64,000 nt of DNA from Caldifermentibacillus hisashii (GCF_027568575.1 NZ_JANUVP010000010.1); one strand, 5' to 3'; shown: positions 24,291 through 34,397, counted from the stretch's first letter. The notes: a model not told the origin generated them from the sequence alone. Numbers and translations are program-made.

Positions 24291-27200
24291 ATGAGAGGGT
24301 TATTAACCACTTTAATGCAAAAGGACGACATTGCGTCGATTACAAGCGGAATAAATGAAGGATTAAACGAACAACTTGTTGCCGGTTTATCTAATTCGGC
24401 TAGAACCGTATTTATGGCTAGTATTTATCAAAAGATGAATAAGCCTCTTCTGATCATCACCTATAATTTATTGCAAGCACAAAAGCTATATGAAGATTTG
24501 GTTCATCTTATATCAGATGAAGTGTTCATATATCCGGCAAATGAATTGACAATCGCCGACCTGGGCATATCCAGTCCTGAATTACGTTCGCAGCGAATTG
24601 AAGCATTAAATTTTTTGAATAGCAACAAAAAGGGTGTAGTTATAGCGCCCATCGCCGGTATAAGAAGAATTTTACCCCCAAAAGCAATATGGGCTGAACA
24701 TATCATTCAGTGGCAATTGGATGATGAAATTAATCTGGAACAATCCATTCAAAAATTTGTCCAAATGGGTTACGTACGTTCAGAAATGGTTACTGCACCC
24801 GGTGAGTTCAGTGTTCGTGGCGGTATTATTGACATTTATTCATTGACAGAAAGCAATCCGATTCGAATTGAGCTGTTTGACAATGTCATTGATTCCATCC
24901 GTTATTTTTCTACTGATAACCAACGCTCTATGGAAAAACTTTCGGAAGTGACAATTGGCCCGGCAACAGAAATCATTTTAGGGTCGGATCATCTTCAACG
25001 AATAGCGGATAAACTTGAAAAAGCTCTGGCTGATAGTTTAAAGAAAATAAAAGATGAAAAGGTAAAAGAATCTCTTGTTACCCAAACTGAACATGAAATT
25101 GAGCAGCTGCGATCCGGACAAATTCCTGATGAGATTTTTAAATATCTATCATTTGCCTACGAAAAACCAGGAAGTTTACTAGACTATATAAGTGAAAATT
25201 CCATCGTATTTATGGATGAAATCAGTAGAGTTAGTGAAATGAAAGAAACACTTGATAAGGAAGAAGCTGAATGGCATACAAGTTTATTGGATGAAGGAAA
25301 AGTTGTTCATTCGATAACAATCAGCCATGATGTATGGAAAATCTTACATGGTTCGAAAAAACCGATTGTTTATTTTTCACTCTTTTTACGTCATATTCAA
25401 CATACAAGTCCGCAAAATATATTAAATTTATCCAGTAAACAAATGCAAAATTTCCACGGACAAATGAACGTGTTGAAATCAGAAATGGAACGTTGGAAAA
25501 AAAGCGGATATACAGTTATTTTTTTAGGGGCGGATGATAGTCGGACAGAGAAAATTGAAAGTGTTTTAGCGGATTACTCAATTGAAGCGGTAAATAATTG
25601 GGACGGCGAACAGCTAATTATAGGAAAGACGCAAATTATAAAAGGACAGTTAAACAGCGGATTTGAATTCCCGATGGAGAAAATAGCCGTTATTACTGAG
25701 GGAGAATTATTTAATAAAAAGGTAAAAAAACATTCTCACCGAACACAAAAAATTTCCAATGCAGAACGGATTAAAAGTTATTCGGAGCTCAATATCGGGG
25801 ATTACGTAGTTCATGTGAATCACGGGATTGGTAAGTATTTAGGAATTGAAACGCTGGAAATTAACGGAATCCATAAAGACTATATGAAAATTAAATATCA
25901 AGGTACTGACAAGCTTTACGTTCCTGTTGAACAAATTAATCTTGTACAAAAATATGTCGGTACGGAAGGAAAAGAACCAAAGCTGTATAAACTGGGCGGA
26001 TCTGAATGGAAGCGCGTGAAGAGAAAGGTTGAATCTTCTGTTCAGGATATTGCTGAGGATTTAATTAAATTGTATGCAGAACGTGAAGCCTCTGTTGGGT
26101 ATGCCTTTTCTCCGGATACTGAATTACAACGGGAATTTGAAGCAACATTTCCATATAAAGAAACGCAAGATCAATTACGGTCAATTTCCGAAATTAAAAA
26201 AGATATGGAGAGACCGCGCCCAATGGATCGGCTTTTATGTGGCGATGTTGGTTACGGCAAAACTGAGGTGGCATTACGGGCTGCTTTTAAAGCAATTTGT
26301 GACGGCAAACAAGTGGCTTTTCTTGTACCAACAACGATTTTGGCACAGCAACACTATGAAACAATGCGGGAGAGATTTCAAGATTATCCGATTAAAATTG
26401 GTGTATTAAGTCGCTTTCGTACACGTAAAGATCAGCAGGAGACGATTAAAGGTCTGAAAAATGGAACCGTTGATATTATTGTTGGTACCCATCGCTTATT
26501 ATCTAAAGATATTACTTATCATGACCTTGGACTATTAATCATTGATGAAGAGCAAAGATTTGGTGTAACTCATAAAGAAAAAATTAAAAAATTAAAAACA
26601 AATGTGGATGTCTTAACGTTAACCGCAACACCAATTCCGAGGACACTCCATATGTCTTTACTGGGCGTTCGTGACCTGTCCGTTATTGAAACACCGCCGG
26701 AAAATCGTTTTCCTATCCAAACATATGTTATGGAAATGAACCCCGGTCTTGTAAAAGAGGCTATTGAAAGAGAGTTGGCCAGACACGGTCAAATTTACTA
26801 TGTTTATAATAATATTGATGATATTGACCGGAAAGTTGAGGAACTATCCATGCTTGTACCAGATGCCAGATTTATTTATGCGCATGGAAGAATGAATGCA
26901 ATGGAACTGGAAAATGTTATGTTAAGCTTTTTAAATGGTGAAGCAGATGTATTAGTTAGTACGACCATTATTGAAACGGGAGTAGATATCCCGAATGTCA
27001 ACACATTAATCGTAGAAAATGCAGATCGTATGGGTCTTTCCCAACTTTATCAATTACGAGGTCGAGTCGGACGGTCTAACCGGGTCGCCTATGCGTATTT
27101 TACTTACAGTAAAGATAAAGTCCTTACTGAGGTAGCCGAAAAGAGATTACAAACCATTAAGGAGTTTACTGAATTAGGTTCAGGATTTAAAATAGCAATG

Positions 27201-27827
27201 CGTGATCTATCCATACGCGGGACGGGAAATTTGTTGGGGGCACAACAACATGGGTTTATCGAATCAGTTGGATTTGATCTTTATTCACAAATGTTGAAAG
27301 AAGCGATAGAAAAACGAAAAGGTGACGAACCCGACAAACAAGATTTTCCGGTTGAAATTGATCTTCAAATAGACGCTTATATACCGGATCAATATATTCA
27401 TGACGGTTACCAAAAGATTGAAATGTATAAACGGTTCCGGGCAATTGCAAACATGGAAGATATACATGAATTGCAAGATGAAATGGTTGATCGATATGGA
27501 GATTATCCGGAAGAAGTAAATAATTTATTTTTGATTTCCGAGATTAAAATTTACGCCAAACAGGCAGGAATTGAATTGATTAAAAAGGATAAAGATGGAA
27601 TTCATCTGATCTTTACTGAAACGGTAACGAAAGACATTCAAATTAAAGACATTGTGGAACTATGTAAACCATATGGTCGCATGGTAGGTTACGGTATGGA
27701 AGGGGAAAAGTTTAAAATCGTTATCTATAACAATAGTCAAATCGAACAAGATTGGTTCTCTACTCTTGAATCGATTTTAAAAGGATTACCGCAAACCGTT
27801 GAACGGGAAGTAAAAACAGTATCATAA
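24291..27827 (+). CDS. mfd: Transcription-repair coupling factor Mfd
   Basis: Removes RNA polymerase stalled at DNA lesions and recruits UvrA. The 1178-residue protein has an N-terminal UvrB-like region (to about 350), an RNA-polymerase-interacting Tudor-like domain (around 490-560, INGIHKDYMKIKYQGTDKLY), a superfamily 2 helicase/translocase with Walker A GDVGYGKTE, DEEQ box IDEEQRFG, motif III TATPIPRTLH and motif VI QLRGRVGR, and a C-terminal D7 domain. AGGAGAGGAGG selects the ATG at 24291 over an upstream in-frame start at 24234, and the length matches B. subtilis. Confidence 0.97.
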   Translation: MRGLLTTLMQKDDIASITSGINEGLNEQLVAGLSNSARTVFMASIYQKMNKPLLIITYNLLQAQKLYEDLVHLISDEVFIYPANELTIADLGISSPELRSQRIEALNFLNSNKKGVVIAPIAGIRRILPPKAIWAEHIIQWQLDDEINLEQSIQKFVQMGYVRSEMVTAPGEFSVRGGIIDIYSLTESNPIRIELFDNVIDSIRYFSTDNQRSMEKLSEVTIGPATEIILGSDHLQRIADKLEKALADSLKKIKDEKVKESLVTQTEHEIEQLRSGQIPDEIFKYLSFAYEKPGSLLDYISENSIVFMDEISRVSEMKETLDKEEAEWHTSLLDEGKVVHSITISHDVWKILHGSKKPIVYFSLFLRHIQHTSPQNILNLSSKQMQNFHGQMNVLKSEMERWKKSGYTVIFLGADDSRTEKIESVLADYSIEAVNNWDGEQLIIGKTQIIKGQLNSGFEFPMEKIAVITEGELFNKKVKKHSHRTQKISNAERIKSYSELNIGDYVVHVNHGIGKYLGIETLEINGIHKDYMKIKYQGTDKLYVPVEQINLVQKYVGTEGKEPKLYKLGGSEWKRVKRKVESSVQDIAEDLIKLYAEREASVGYAFSPDTELQREFEATFPYKETQDQLRSISEIKKDMERPRPMDRLLCGDVGYGKTEVALRAAFKAICDGKQVAFLVPTTILAQQHYETMRERFQDYPIKIGVLSRFRTRKDQQETIKGLKNGTVDIIVGTHRLLSKDITYHDLGLLIIDEEQRFGVTHKEKIKKLKTNVDVLTLTATPIPRTLHMSLLGVRDLSVIETPPENRFPIQTYVMEMNPGLVKEAIERELARHGQIYYVYNNIDDIDRKVEELSMLVPDARFIYAHGRMNAMELENVMLSFLNGEADVLVSTTIIETGVDIPNVNTLIVENADRMGLSQLYQLRGRVGRSNRVAYAYFTYSKDKVLTEVAEKRLQTIKEFTELGSGFKIAMRDLSIRGTGNLLGAQQHGFIESVGFDLYSQMLKEAIEKRKGDEPDKQDFPVEIDLQIDAYIPDQYIHDGYQKIEMYKRFRAIANMEDIHELQDEMVDRYGDYPEEVNNLFLISEIKIYAKQAGIELIKKDKDGIHLIFTETVTKDIQIKDIVELCKPYGRMVGYGMEGEKFKIVIYNNSQIEQDWFSTLESILKGLPQTVEREVKTVS

Positions 27828-27843
27828 TAGAATATGGTGTATA

Positions 27844-27916
27844 GGCTAACCTCCTTTTGTGTAATTTTCTGAATTGACTTTAACTTATTTGTCAATAAAG
27901 GGGTTAGCCCTTTTTA
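27844..27916 (+). terminator. Terminator after mfd
   Basis: GGCTAACC pairs with GGTTAGCC over a 50-nt loop, then CTTTTTATT. The following 330 bp up to spoVT show no gene; a sigma-G promoter for spoVT is expected but was not identified. Confidence 0.65.
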
Positions 27917-28251
27917 TTGTATAAGAAACCAAAATAGTGGCGAAAATCATATAGAAACTGATGGAACGAATCCAAATGAATACAAGAAAGAATTATGTTT
28001 AGTGTTTTTATAAAAAGAGGATAAATTATACTGTACAGTTGTTTCCAGTATTTCCAATTATTCTTACTATAAGAAAAAGTTTTAGTTTGTGTATAGAACT
28101 TACCATATGAAAGATAATAATTGTATATAAGGATGATGATTCCATTTACACTTGGTATTCCGCTTGGTCGGGCCTTGTTTTGGAATAATATATCCGTTCG
28201 TAACTGTGACATCAGCAAGAAAATCATCATAAGAAAGAGAGGCAACTTAAG

Positions 28252-28788
28252 ATGAAGGCAACTGGTATTGTACGTCGAATTGATGATTTAGGTCGTGTTG
28301 TAATACCAAAGGAAATTAGGAGAACCTTACGAATTCGTGAAGGAGACCCGTTAGAAATTTTTGTTGACCGTGATGGGGAAGTGATCTTAAAAAAATATTC
28401 TCCAATCAGTGAATTAGGTGATTTTTCCAAGGAATATGCAGAGGCTTTATTTGACAGCCTTGGGAGTACCGTTTTAATTTGTGATCGTGATTCGGTTATT
28501 GCTGTAGCAGGGGGGTCGAAAAAAGAGTACTTAAACAAAAATATTAGCGAGTCTGTAGAGAAGGTCATGGCCGATCGATCCACCGTTTTAGAAACGAATG
28601 AAACCACGATTTCGCTTGTGGAAGGCAATGAAGAAACATTGACTTCCTATACGATCAGCCCAATTATTGCTAACGGTGACCCAATTGGTACAGTTATTAT
28701 AATGTCTAAGGATAATACATTAGGTGAAGTCGAAAAAAAAGCAGCCGAGACAGCCGCAGGATTTTTAGCAAGACAAATGGAACAATAA
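28252..28788 (+). CDS. spoVT: Stage V sporulation regulator SpoVT
   Basis: A forespore regulator that tunes sigma-G-dependent genes. The 178-residue protein has an AbrB-type swapped-hairpin DNA-binding domain at the N-terminus (MKATGIVRRIDDLGRVVIP, then EIRRTLRIREGDPLE) and a C-terminal GAF domain (about 55-178), as known from its structure. It is distinct from abrB at 6790 by this extra domain. The ATG follows AGAGAGG. Located between mfd and yabM as in B. subtilis. Confidence 0.97.
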   Translation: MKATGIVRRIDDLGRVVIPKEIRRTLRIREGDPLEIFVDRDGEVILKKYSPISELGDFSKEYAEALFDSLGSTVLICDRDSVIAVAGGSKKEYLNKNISESVEKVMADRSTVLETNETTISLVEGNEETLTSYTISPIIANGDPIGTVIIMSKDNTLGEVEKKAAETAAGFLARQMEQ

Positions 28789-28956
28789 AGTGATCTTAAT
28801 CAGCGGGAATTTTTCCGGTGAATAGCGGTCTTTTAAGTCTTGAGGTTGGAGCTTGACTACCCTATGATGGCTATTCATCCACTAATTAGGGGCGGGGGAT
28901 GATATGGTCACTACATAAGGTGGATAAAAAACTTAATTGAGATAAATATTTTTTAG

Positions 28957-28986
28957 GAAGGCAGGAAGTCTGTCTTCTTTTATTGT
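28957..28986 (+). terminator. Hairpin terminator between spoVT and yabM
   Basis: GAAGGCAG-GAAGT-CTGTCTTC with a TTTTATTG tail. The rest of this 306-bp gap has one more small stem (AGGGG/CCCCT near 29043-29058) and no gene. Confidence 0.6.
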
Positions 28987-29094
28987 TTTATAATAAAATG
29001 GAGGTTGGTATTATTTATTGCCTTTTGTTCCACTAACATCCGAGGGGAAAGCCCCTATTTATGAGAGTCTCATTATTATTTAGCAGGTGTATTT

Positions 29095-30708
29095 ATGAAA
29101 AAGGAGAAAGATAATTCGAAAAAGGTATTGCTGAAAGGGACAGCGATCCTTTCAGTAGCGGGATTATTATCAAAAATATTAAGCGCTGTTTACCGTGTAC
29201 CGTTTCAAAATATTGTTGGAGATGTTGGCTTTTACATATATCAGCAAGTATACCCGTTTTATGGGATAGCGGTTTCTTTTGCCACATACGGATTTCCTGT
29301 TGTTATTTCAAAATTGTATGCGGAAAAGATTAGTATAGGTGATACAAGAGCAGCAAAAAATATATTATTTCCGGCATTTGTTTCCGTTTCAACGATTTGC
29401 CTTCTTATATTCCTTGTCATTTATTTTGGTTCGACATTTTTTGCCAGACTGATGGGGGATCCCCGGTTAGAACCTTTGTTGAAGATGGTGTCCTTAACCT
29501 TTTTAATTATTCCGCTCGTATCTGTTATGCGGGGGCATTTTCAAGGCCAAGTATTTATGGCACCGACTGCAATCTCTCAACTGGGGGAACAAATTGTCCG
29601 GGTTTCTCTTATTCTGATTTTGGCCTTTCTTTTAACTGCCAAAGGTTTTACATTGTATGGGATCGGAAAATGGACGATGTTTGCTTCAGTGGTTGGAAGT
29701 TTATGCGGGGCAATGATTTTAGTTGCATTTTTTATCCATCATCATCACCAAAGTCAAATACATTTTTGGAATAGCATTAATGGTTCTGTTAAAATTATGA
29801 AAGTGGTATGGACGGAAGGGATTGCCGTCTGCATAAGCAGTTTAACGCTATTATTATTTCAGTTGGCAGACTCTTTTCAAATGGTTCCTTTACTAAAAGA
29901 AAGCGGAATGGCTTTAACGCAAGCACAAGTGATGAAGGGGATTTATGATCGGGGACAACCGTTAGTGCAACTGGGAATGGTTTTAGCCATATCTTTGTCA
30001 TTGTCTGTTGTCCCTTTTGTTGCTGCGATGAAAAGAAAAAGTGAAGAAATGACGGGCTATATCCGCTTTGCCTTTCAATTAAGCCTTGTCGTCAGTTCTG
30101 CTGCGACAACCGGTTTGATTTTAATTATGAATGATTTGAATGTGATGTTATTTGAAAACGAATGGGGTTCAAATGTTTTGCGCATATTTGTACTAATTGT
30201 TTTTTTCGCGACAATTTGTACAACCATCATATCAGTTTTGCAAGGACTTGATATCACATATTTTTCGGCATGTATTGTGATTGTGGGATTTTTTGTGAAG
30301 CTCTTATTTAATCGGTTTTTTATACTTAAATGGGGTACGATGGGTGCGGCGATTGCCAGTAATCTTGCCTTGTTGCTGATGGCTGTAATATTAATATATC
30401 GTTTACGAAAAACCATTGATATTCGACTGGTCAATTGGCGCTTTGTGATCGTTTTAATAAAATCATTAACAATTATGACGATCACGATTTCTTTATTTTT
30501 TTTGATTAGCCGAGTTTTTGCTCCTCTTTTTCACGGAGTCCGTCTCTTTTCCGCTTTTGTTGCCATATGTGCTGCTGTGATTGGGGCGATTGTCTTTTTC
30601 ATCTCGATTATCCGTGGCCGTATTTTTTCCAAAGAAGAAATAATCCTATTACCATTCGGGAGCAGACTTCAATTTTTGTTAAAAGAAGGAAGGGTTAACC
30701 GTGACTAA
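29095..30708 (+). CDS. yabM: YabM, polysaccharide/lipid flippase of the MATE/MviN-like (SpoVB) family
   Basis: A 537-residue integral membrane protein with about 14 predicted hydrophobic segments, homologous to SpoVB, YtgP and Wzx-type flippases of lipid-linked sugars. The N-terminus LKGTAILSVAGLLSKILSAVYR, in part, and QQVYPFYGIA are typical of this family. Because B. subtilis has four related paralogues, I use the locus (between spoVT and mazG) to choose yabM over spoVB. Substrate unknown. Its stop overlaps the mazG start by 8 nt. Confidence 0.88.
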   Translation: MKKEKDNSKKVLLKGTAILSVAGLLSKILSAVYRVPFQNIVGDVGFYIYQQVYPFYGIAVSFATYGFPVVISKLYAEKISIGDTRAAKNILFPAFVSVSTICLLIFLVIYFGSTFFARLMGDPRLEPLLKMVSLTFLIIPLVSVMRGHFQGQVFMAPTAISQLGEQIVRVSLILILAFLLTAKGFTLYGIGKWTMFASVVGSLCGAMILVAFFIHHHHQSQIHFWNSINGSVKIMKVVWTEGIAVCISSLTLLLFQLADSFQMVPLLKESGMALTQAQVMKGIYDRGQPLVQLGMVLAISLSLSVVPFVAAMKRKSEEMTGYIRFAFQLSLVVSSAATTGLILIMNDLNVMLFENEWGSNVLRIFVLIVFFATICTTIISVLQGLDITYFSACIVIVGFFVKLLFNRFFILKWGTMGAAIASNLALLLMAVILIYRLRKTIDIRLVNWRFVIVLIKSLTIMTITISLFFLISRVFAPLFHGVRLFSAFVAICAAVIGAIVFFISIIRGRIFSKEEIILLPFGSRLQFLLKEGRVNRD

Positions 30709-32158
30709 AATTATTATTGTTGGGCTTGGAGCTGGTGATATTAATCAACTTCCCCTAGGTGTTTATAAGTTATTAAAAAATGATTATCCATTGTTTTTAC
30801 GGACAAAAGAACATCCGGTTGTTGAGAGCCTTGAACAGGAAGGGGTTGCCTATTTTTCCTTTGATGCGATTTATGAGAAGAATCAACAATTTACGGATGT
30901 GTACGAGGAAATTGTTGAGAAATTAATTTCGGAAGCATCGGATAAAGATATCGTGTACGCTGTTCCAGGGGCTCCTATAGTTGCGGAGAGGACGGTTCAA
31001 TTATTACTTGAACGCAGGGAAGAGATGGGGATTGAAATTGAATTGGCCGGTGGTCAAAGTTTCCTCGATGCATTGTTTCAAGCAGTCCGGATTGACCCAA
31101 TTGAAGGTTTCCAGCTGTTGGATGGAACAAACTTCAATAAATATAATGTTCAGTTGACGCAACATATGATTATCGGACAAGTATATGATCAAATGGTTGC
31201 ATCAAATGTAAAATTGGAATTAATGGAGTTACTACCTGACACATATGAAATCTATATAGTGGAAAATGCGGGCAGTGCCGCTGAATCTGTAAAAAAAGTA
31301 CCTTTATATCTACTGGATCATGAATTTTCGTTCAGTAATTTAACAAGTTTATATATCCCACCGGTAAAAGATGAACGGATTCTTTATAAAAATTTTACTT
31401 ATTTACGGCAAGTAGTAGCTACTTTAAGAAGTCCCAACGGATGTCCGTGGGATCGGGAACAAACACATCAATCGTTAAAAAAATATTTAATTGAAGAGGC
31501 GTATGAATTGCTTGAAGCGATTGATGAAAATGATGATGACCATATGGTTGAAGAGCTCGGTGACGTTTTATTACAAATCATGCTGCATGCTCAAATTGGT
31601 GAAGATGAAGGATACTTTACCATTGATGATGTTATCGAAGCAATCACTAGTAAAATGATCCGCCGACATCCCCATGTATTCGGCGATAAAGCCGCAAAAA
31701 CGGTCGATGAAGTTTTGTCGAATTGGCAAAACATTAAGCAAAACGAAGAAGGAAGAGAAGAAACACGATTTGCCGCGGTTAAAAAAGGGTTGCCGGCACT
31801 TTTACAAGCCTATGAACTGCAAAAAATGGCGAAAAAATTTGGTTTTGATTGGCAGGAAATTGAACCGGTCATCGAGAAATTAAAAGAAGAGTTAGATGAA
31901 TGGCTAATAGAAGTTAACAGTGGAGTTAATAAAGACGCAATCGAACTGGAGTATGGTGATCTGCTTTTTTCGATGGTAAATATAGCCAGGTTCCTGTCCA
32001 TTCATCCGGAAGAAGCACTGATTCGCGCCAATCAAAAATTTGTAAGACGGTTTCAATACATCGAGAAAAAAATAAATAAAGCCGGAAAACAATTCTCGGA
32101 TTATACGTTGGAAGAACTGGATTCGTTTTGGAATGAAGCGAAAGAAAATGGTTTGTAA
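30701..32158 (+). CDS. mazG: YabN: tetrapyrrole methylase-like domain fused to MazG pyrophosphohydrolase
   Basis: A 485-residue two-domain protein. The N-terminal ~220 residues have the SAM-dependent tetrapyrrole methylase fold (IIIVGLGAGDINQLPLGVY, VYAVPGAPIVAERTV). The C-terminal part carries two MazG modules with the metal-binding EEAYELLEAI and EELGDVLLQ motifs, expected to hydrolyse non-canonical nucleoside triphosphates. The GTG at 30701 overlaps yabM, giving translational coupling. The fusion is normal for Bacillus; the role of the methylase part is unknown. Confidence 0.93.
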   Translation: MTKIIIVGLGAGDINQLPLGVYKLLKNDYPLFLRTKEHPVVESLEQEGVAYFSFDAIYEKNQQFTDVYEEIVEKLISEASDKDIVYAVPGAPIVAERTVQLLLERREEMGIEIELAGGQSFLDALFQAVRIDPIEGFQLLDGTNFNKYNVQLTQHMIIGQVYDQMVASNVKLELMELLPDTYEIYIVENAGSAAESVKKVPLYLLDHEFSFSNLTSLYIPPVKDERILYKNFTYLRQVVATLRSPNGCPWDREQTHQSLKKYLIEEAYELLEAIDENDDDHMVEELGDVLLQIMLHAQIGEDEGYFTIDDVIEAITSKMIRRHPHVFGDKAAKTVDEVLSNWQNIKQNEEGREETRFAAVKKGLPALLQAYELQKMAKKFGFDWQEIEPVIEKLKEELDEWLIEVNSGVNKDAIELEYGDLLFSMVNIARFLSIHPEEALIRANQKFVRRFQYIEKKINKAGKQFSDYTLEELDSFWNEAKENGL

Positions 32159-32188
32159 GCAACAACAAAGAAAGGACTGGACAAATTT

Positions 32189-32455
32189 ATGAGGTTAGAT
32201 AAATTTTTAAAAGTATCCCGATTGATAAAAAGGCGAACTTTGGCAAAAGAAGTAGCGGATCAGGGAAGAATTTTAATCAATGGAAAAACAGCTAAAGCAA
32301 GTTCCGAAGTCAATGTCGGGGATGAATTAGAAATCAGATTTGGACAAAGACTTATGACCGTGAAGATTGAAAAATTGCAAGAAACAACGCGAAAAGAAGA
32401 TGCGGATTCAATGTATACCGTTATGAAAGATGAGCGGATAAATCAAGAAAACTAA
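32189..32455 (+). CDS. rqcP: RqcP (YabO), S4-domain ribosome quality control factor
   Basis: An 88-residue RNA-binding S4-domain protein (Hsp15 family). In B. subtilis RqcP works with RqcH on stalled large ribosomal subunits to add alanine tails. The S4 motif is clear: MRLDKFLKVSRLIKRR, AKEVADQGRILINGK, then VGDELEIRFG. It follows mazG by 30 nt with AAAGGA upstream of the ATG. Confidence 0.94.
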   Translation: MRLDKFLKVSRLIKRRTLAKEVADQGRILINGKTAKASSEVNVGDELEIRFGQRLMTVKIEKLQETTRKEDADSMYTVMKDERINQEN

Positions 32456-32458
32456 TAA

Positions 32459-32522
32459 ATAAAATAGCTTTTTACATTCCTGTCTATTCCATTGAGGTTT
32501 GTCCCCCAATGCTATTTTCTGT
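32459..32522 (+). terminator. Weak terminator candidate after rqcP
   Basis: AAAATAGC and GCTATTTT can pair around an inner CATTG/CAATG stem, followed by CTGTTCT. A sporulation promoter for yabP may lie just downstream but none was firmly recognised. Confidence 0.35.
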
Positions 32523-32588
32523 TCTAATCCAGAACGGACGAGCATAACTATTTTATAAGAATGAGAACAAGATTGAATCGGGGGATGA

Positions 32589-32897
32589 ATGGTGAACCAA
32601 TATTATGATCAATCGAAAAATCAAAAACCTGTCGTACAGGATCATGATGTAATTATGAGAGGACGTAAAACTCTGGATATAACCGGTGTGAAGCAAGTAG
32701 AAAGCTTCGATAATGAAGAATTCCTATTAGAAACGGTCATGGGTTATTTAGCTATTCGCGGTCAAAATCTACAAATGAAAAACTTGGATGTTGATAAAGG
32801 GATTGTTTCTATCAAAGGGAAAATATTTGACCTCGTCTACCTAGAAGATCACCAGGGAGATAAAGCTAAGGGATTCTTTAGCAAGTTGTTCAAATGA
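32589..32897 (+). CDS. yabP: Spore coat/sporulation protein YabP
   Basis: A 102-residue YabP/YqfC-family protein required for sporulation, made in the mother cell. Conserved blocks are RKTLDITGVKQVESFDNEEF, LLETVMGYLAIRGQNLQMK and GIVSIKGKI. ATG 32589 or GTG 32592 could be the start: the GGGG ribosome-binding site at 32581-32584 is spaced better for the GTG. It overlaps yabQ by 4 nt (ATGA), and the two act together in B. subtilis. Confidence 0.92.
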   Translation: MVNQYYDQSKNQKPVVQDHDVIMRGRKTLDITGVKQVESFDNEEFLLETVMGYLAIRGQNLQMKNLDVDKGIVSIKGKIFDLVYLEDHQGDKAKGFFSKLFK

Positions 32898-33508
32898 GTC
32901 TAACAGTACAATTTTACACAATGCTAGCCATGGTTGGAATGGGCAGTTACTTTGGGGCGGCTTTGGACACGTATAGCCGCTTATTTAACCGTTCAAAAAG
33001 AAATGTCATTGTACGAGGCATTAACGATATTTTATTTTGGATAGTACAAGCGCTCATTACCTTTTATATCCTTTACCTGGTAAATAATGGTGAAATACGC
33101 TTTTATATTTTTTTAGCCCTTCTTTGCGGTTTTGCTTTTTATCAAAGTCTGCTAAAAAATTTATATAATCGGCTGCTTGAGTGGTTGATCCAGCTATTGG
33201 TTCGCATATACCGACTCGGAGTAAAACTGTTCAGTAATGTGATTATAAAGCCGGTCGTTATGTTCTTTACATTTATATTTACAATAATTGTCGCGCTGGG
33301 GAAGTTCACTCTGCAAATGTTTTTATTTTTTGTAAAAATCCTGAGGGTTCTTCTTAAAATTGTTCTTAAACCATTTACTTATTTAGGAAAATATATCTGG
33401 AAAGCTGTACCAAAATCGTTTAAAATAAAAGAGAGTCATTTTTTTAAAAGAATTTCTAATTCTCTAAAATGGATAATGGACGTAATCAATAAATTAAAAA
33501 GGCGTTAA
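32894..33508 (+). CDS. yabQ: Spore cortex biosynthesis protein YabQ
   Basis: A 204-residue multi-pass membrane protein located around the forespore and needed for cortex formation in B. subtilis. About five hydrophobic segments are visible (roughly residues 4-22, 43-60, 66-84, 118-140 and adjacent), with the family hallmark GSYFGAALDTYSRL near the N-terminus. The C-terminal third is strongly basic. Coupled to yabP by a 4-nt overlap; divIC follows. Confidence 0.92.
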   Translation: MSLTVQFYTMLAMVGMGSYFGAALDTYSRLFNRSKRNVIVRGINDILFWIVQALITFYILYLVNNGEIRFYIFLALLCGFAFYQSLLKNLYNRLLEWLIQLLVRIYRLGVKLFSNVIIKPVVMFFTFIFTIIVALGKFTLQMFLFFVKILRVLLKIVLKPFTYLGKYIWKAVPKSFKIKESHFFKRISNSLKWIMDVINKLKRR

Positions 33509-33526
33509 AAGAGGAGGCTTAAGTGA

Positions 33527-33916
33527 ATGAGTACTGAACGAAGCAGAGTTCCGATATTGAACGAGACTTATAAAAGTCATCAAGAACAGCATAGTATCTA
33601 TATAAAAAGGAGAAAAAAATTGCTCATTCGCAGGCTAACTTTGTTTTTTGTCTTTGTTGCCATTGTCTCCTATACATTAATTAAAACTTTGTATACCCAA
33701 GCCACTGTCCTGAACGAAAAGCAGGATCAGTTAAAGGAAGTACAAGCTGAGTATAATCAAATCAAAGAAAACCAGGAAATTTTAAAAGAAAATATCACCA
33801 AATTACAAGATGATGAATATGTTGGTAAATATGCCCGTCAAGAATATTATCTGTCCGACGAGGGTGAAATTATTTTCTCCATTCCTGATAAAGAAGTTGA
33901 TGATTCGGTTGATTGA
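33527..33916 (+). CDS. divIC: Cell division protein DivIC (FtsB-like)
   Basis: A 129-residue bitopic septal protein of the DivIB-FtsL-DivIC complex. It has a basic cytoplasmic N-terminus, one membrane segment (about residues 36-56, LTLFFVFVAIVSYTLIKTL), then an extracytoplasmic coiled coil (about 62-95) and the conserved end YVGKYARQEYYLSDEGEIIF. AGGAGG precedes the ATG. The promoter of yabR overlaps its last codons. Confidence 0.95.
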   Translation: MSTERSRVPILNETYKSHQEQHSIYIKRRKKLLIRRLTLFFVFVAIVSYTLIKTLYTQATVLNEKQDQLKEVQAEYNQIKENQEILKENITKLQDDEYVGKYARQEYYLSDEGEIIFSIPDKEVDDSVD

Positions 33917-33942
33917 CACTTAAAACCGATTTTGTCTATAAT
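33913..33942 (+). promoter_or_regulatory. Sigma-A promoter of yabR
   Basis: TTGACA, 18-bp spacer, TATAAT; overlaps the divIC stop codon. Confidence 0.75.
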
Positions 33943-33989
33943 ATACATAGGTGTATTTTTTTATTACTTTAAGGAGGAAGTTTCTTTTT

Positions 33990-34397
33990 ATGTCAATTGA
34001 AGTAGGCAGCAAGTTACAGGGTAAAGTAACAGGGATTACTAATTTCGGTGCATTTGTCGAGCTGCCAGAGGGCTCAACAGGATTAGTCCATATTAGCGAA
34101 GTCGCAGACACTTATGTAAAAGACATTAATGAATTTCTAAAAGTCGGCGATCAAGTGGAAGTAAAGGTCATGAATGTTGAGAAGGACGGCAAAATTGGTT
34201 TATCTATTAAAAAGGCAAAGGACAGACCGGCGAAAAATAGTGGTCGTCCACGTCAAGGGAAAAACCATGACCGCAATTCACAAGAGAATTTTGAACAAAA
34301 AATGGCGCGTTTCTTGAAAGATAGTGAAGACCGCCTGGCCTCGTTAAAGCGCAATACTGAATCAAAAAGAGGAGGTAGAGGTGCGAGAAGAGGTTAA
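33990..34397 (+). CDS. yabR: S1 RNA-binding domain protein YabR
   Basis: A 135-residue protein with one N-terminal S1/OB-fold RNA-binding domain (EVGSKLQGKVTGITNFGAF, then GLVHISEVADTYV) and a basic, low-complexity tail ending in KRGGRGARRG. It belongs to the general-stress-protein-13 type of S1 proteins; its RNA targets are unknown. AAGGAGG at 33971-33977 selects the ATG at 33990 over an earlier in-frame start at 33951. Confidence 0.92.
   Translation: MSIEVGSKLQGKVTGITNFGAFVELPEGSTGLVHISEVADTYVKDINEFLKVGDQVEVKVMNVEKDGKIGLSIKKAKDRPAKNSGRPRQGKNHDRNSQENFEQKMARFLKDSEDRLASLKRNTESKRGGRGARRG

Noticed and set aside
27917..28251. Sigma-G promoter for spoVT
   Set aside because: GTATA and TGAATA elements exist, but none has a CATACTA-like -10 at 17-18 bp.
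29795..30485. Minus-strand open frames of 68 and 136 codons inside yabM
   Set aside because: They are antisense shadows of the strongly conserved membrane protein, without ribosome-binding sites.
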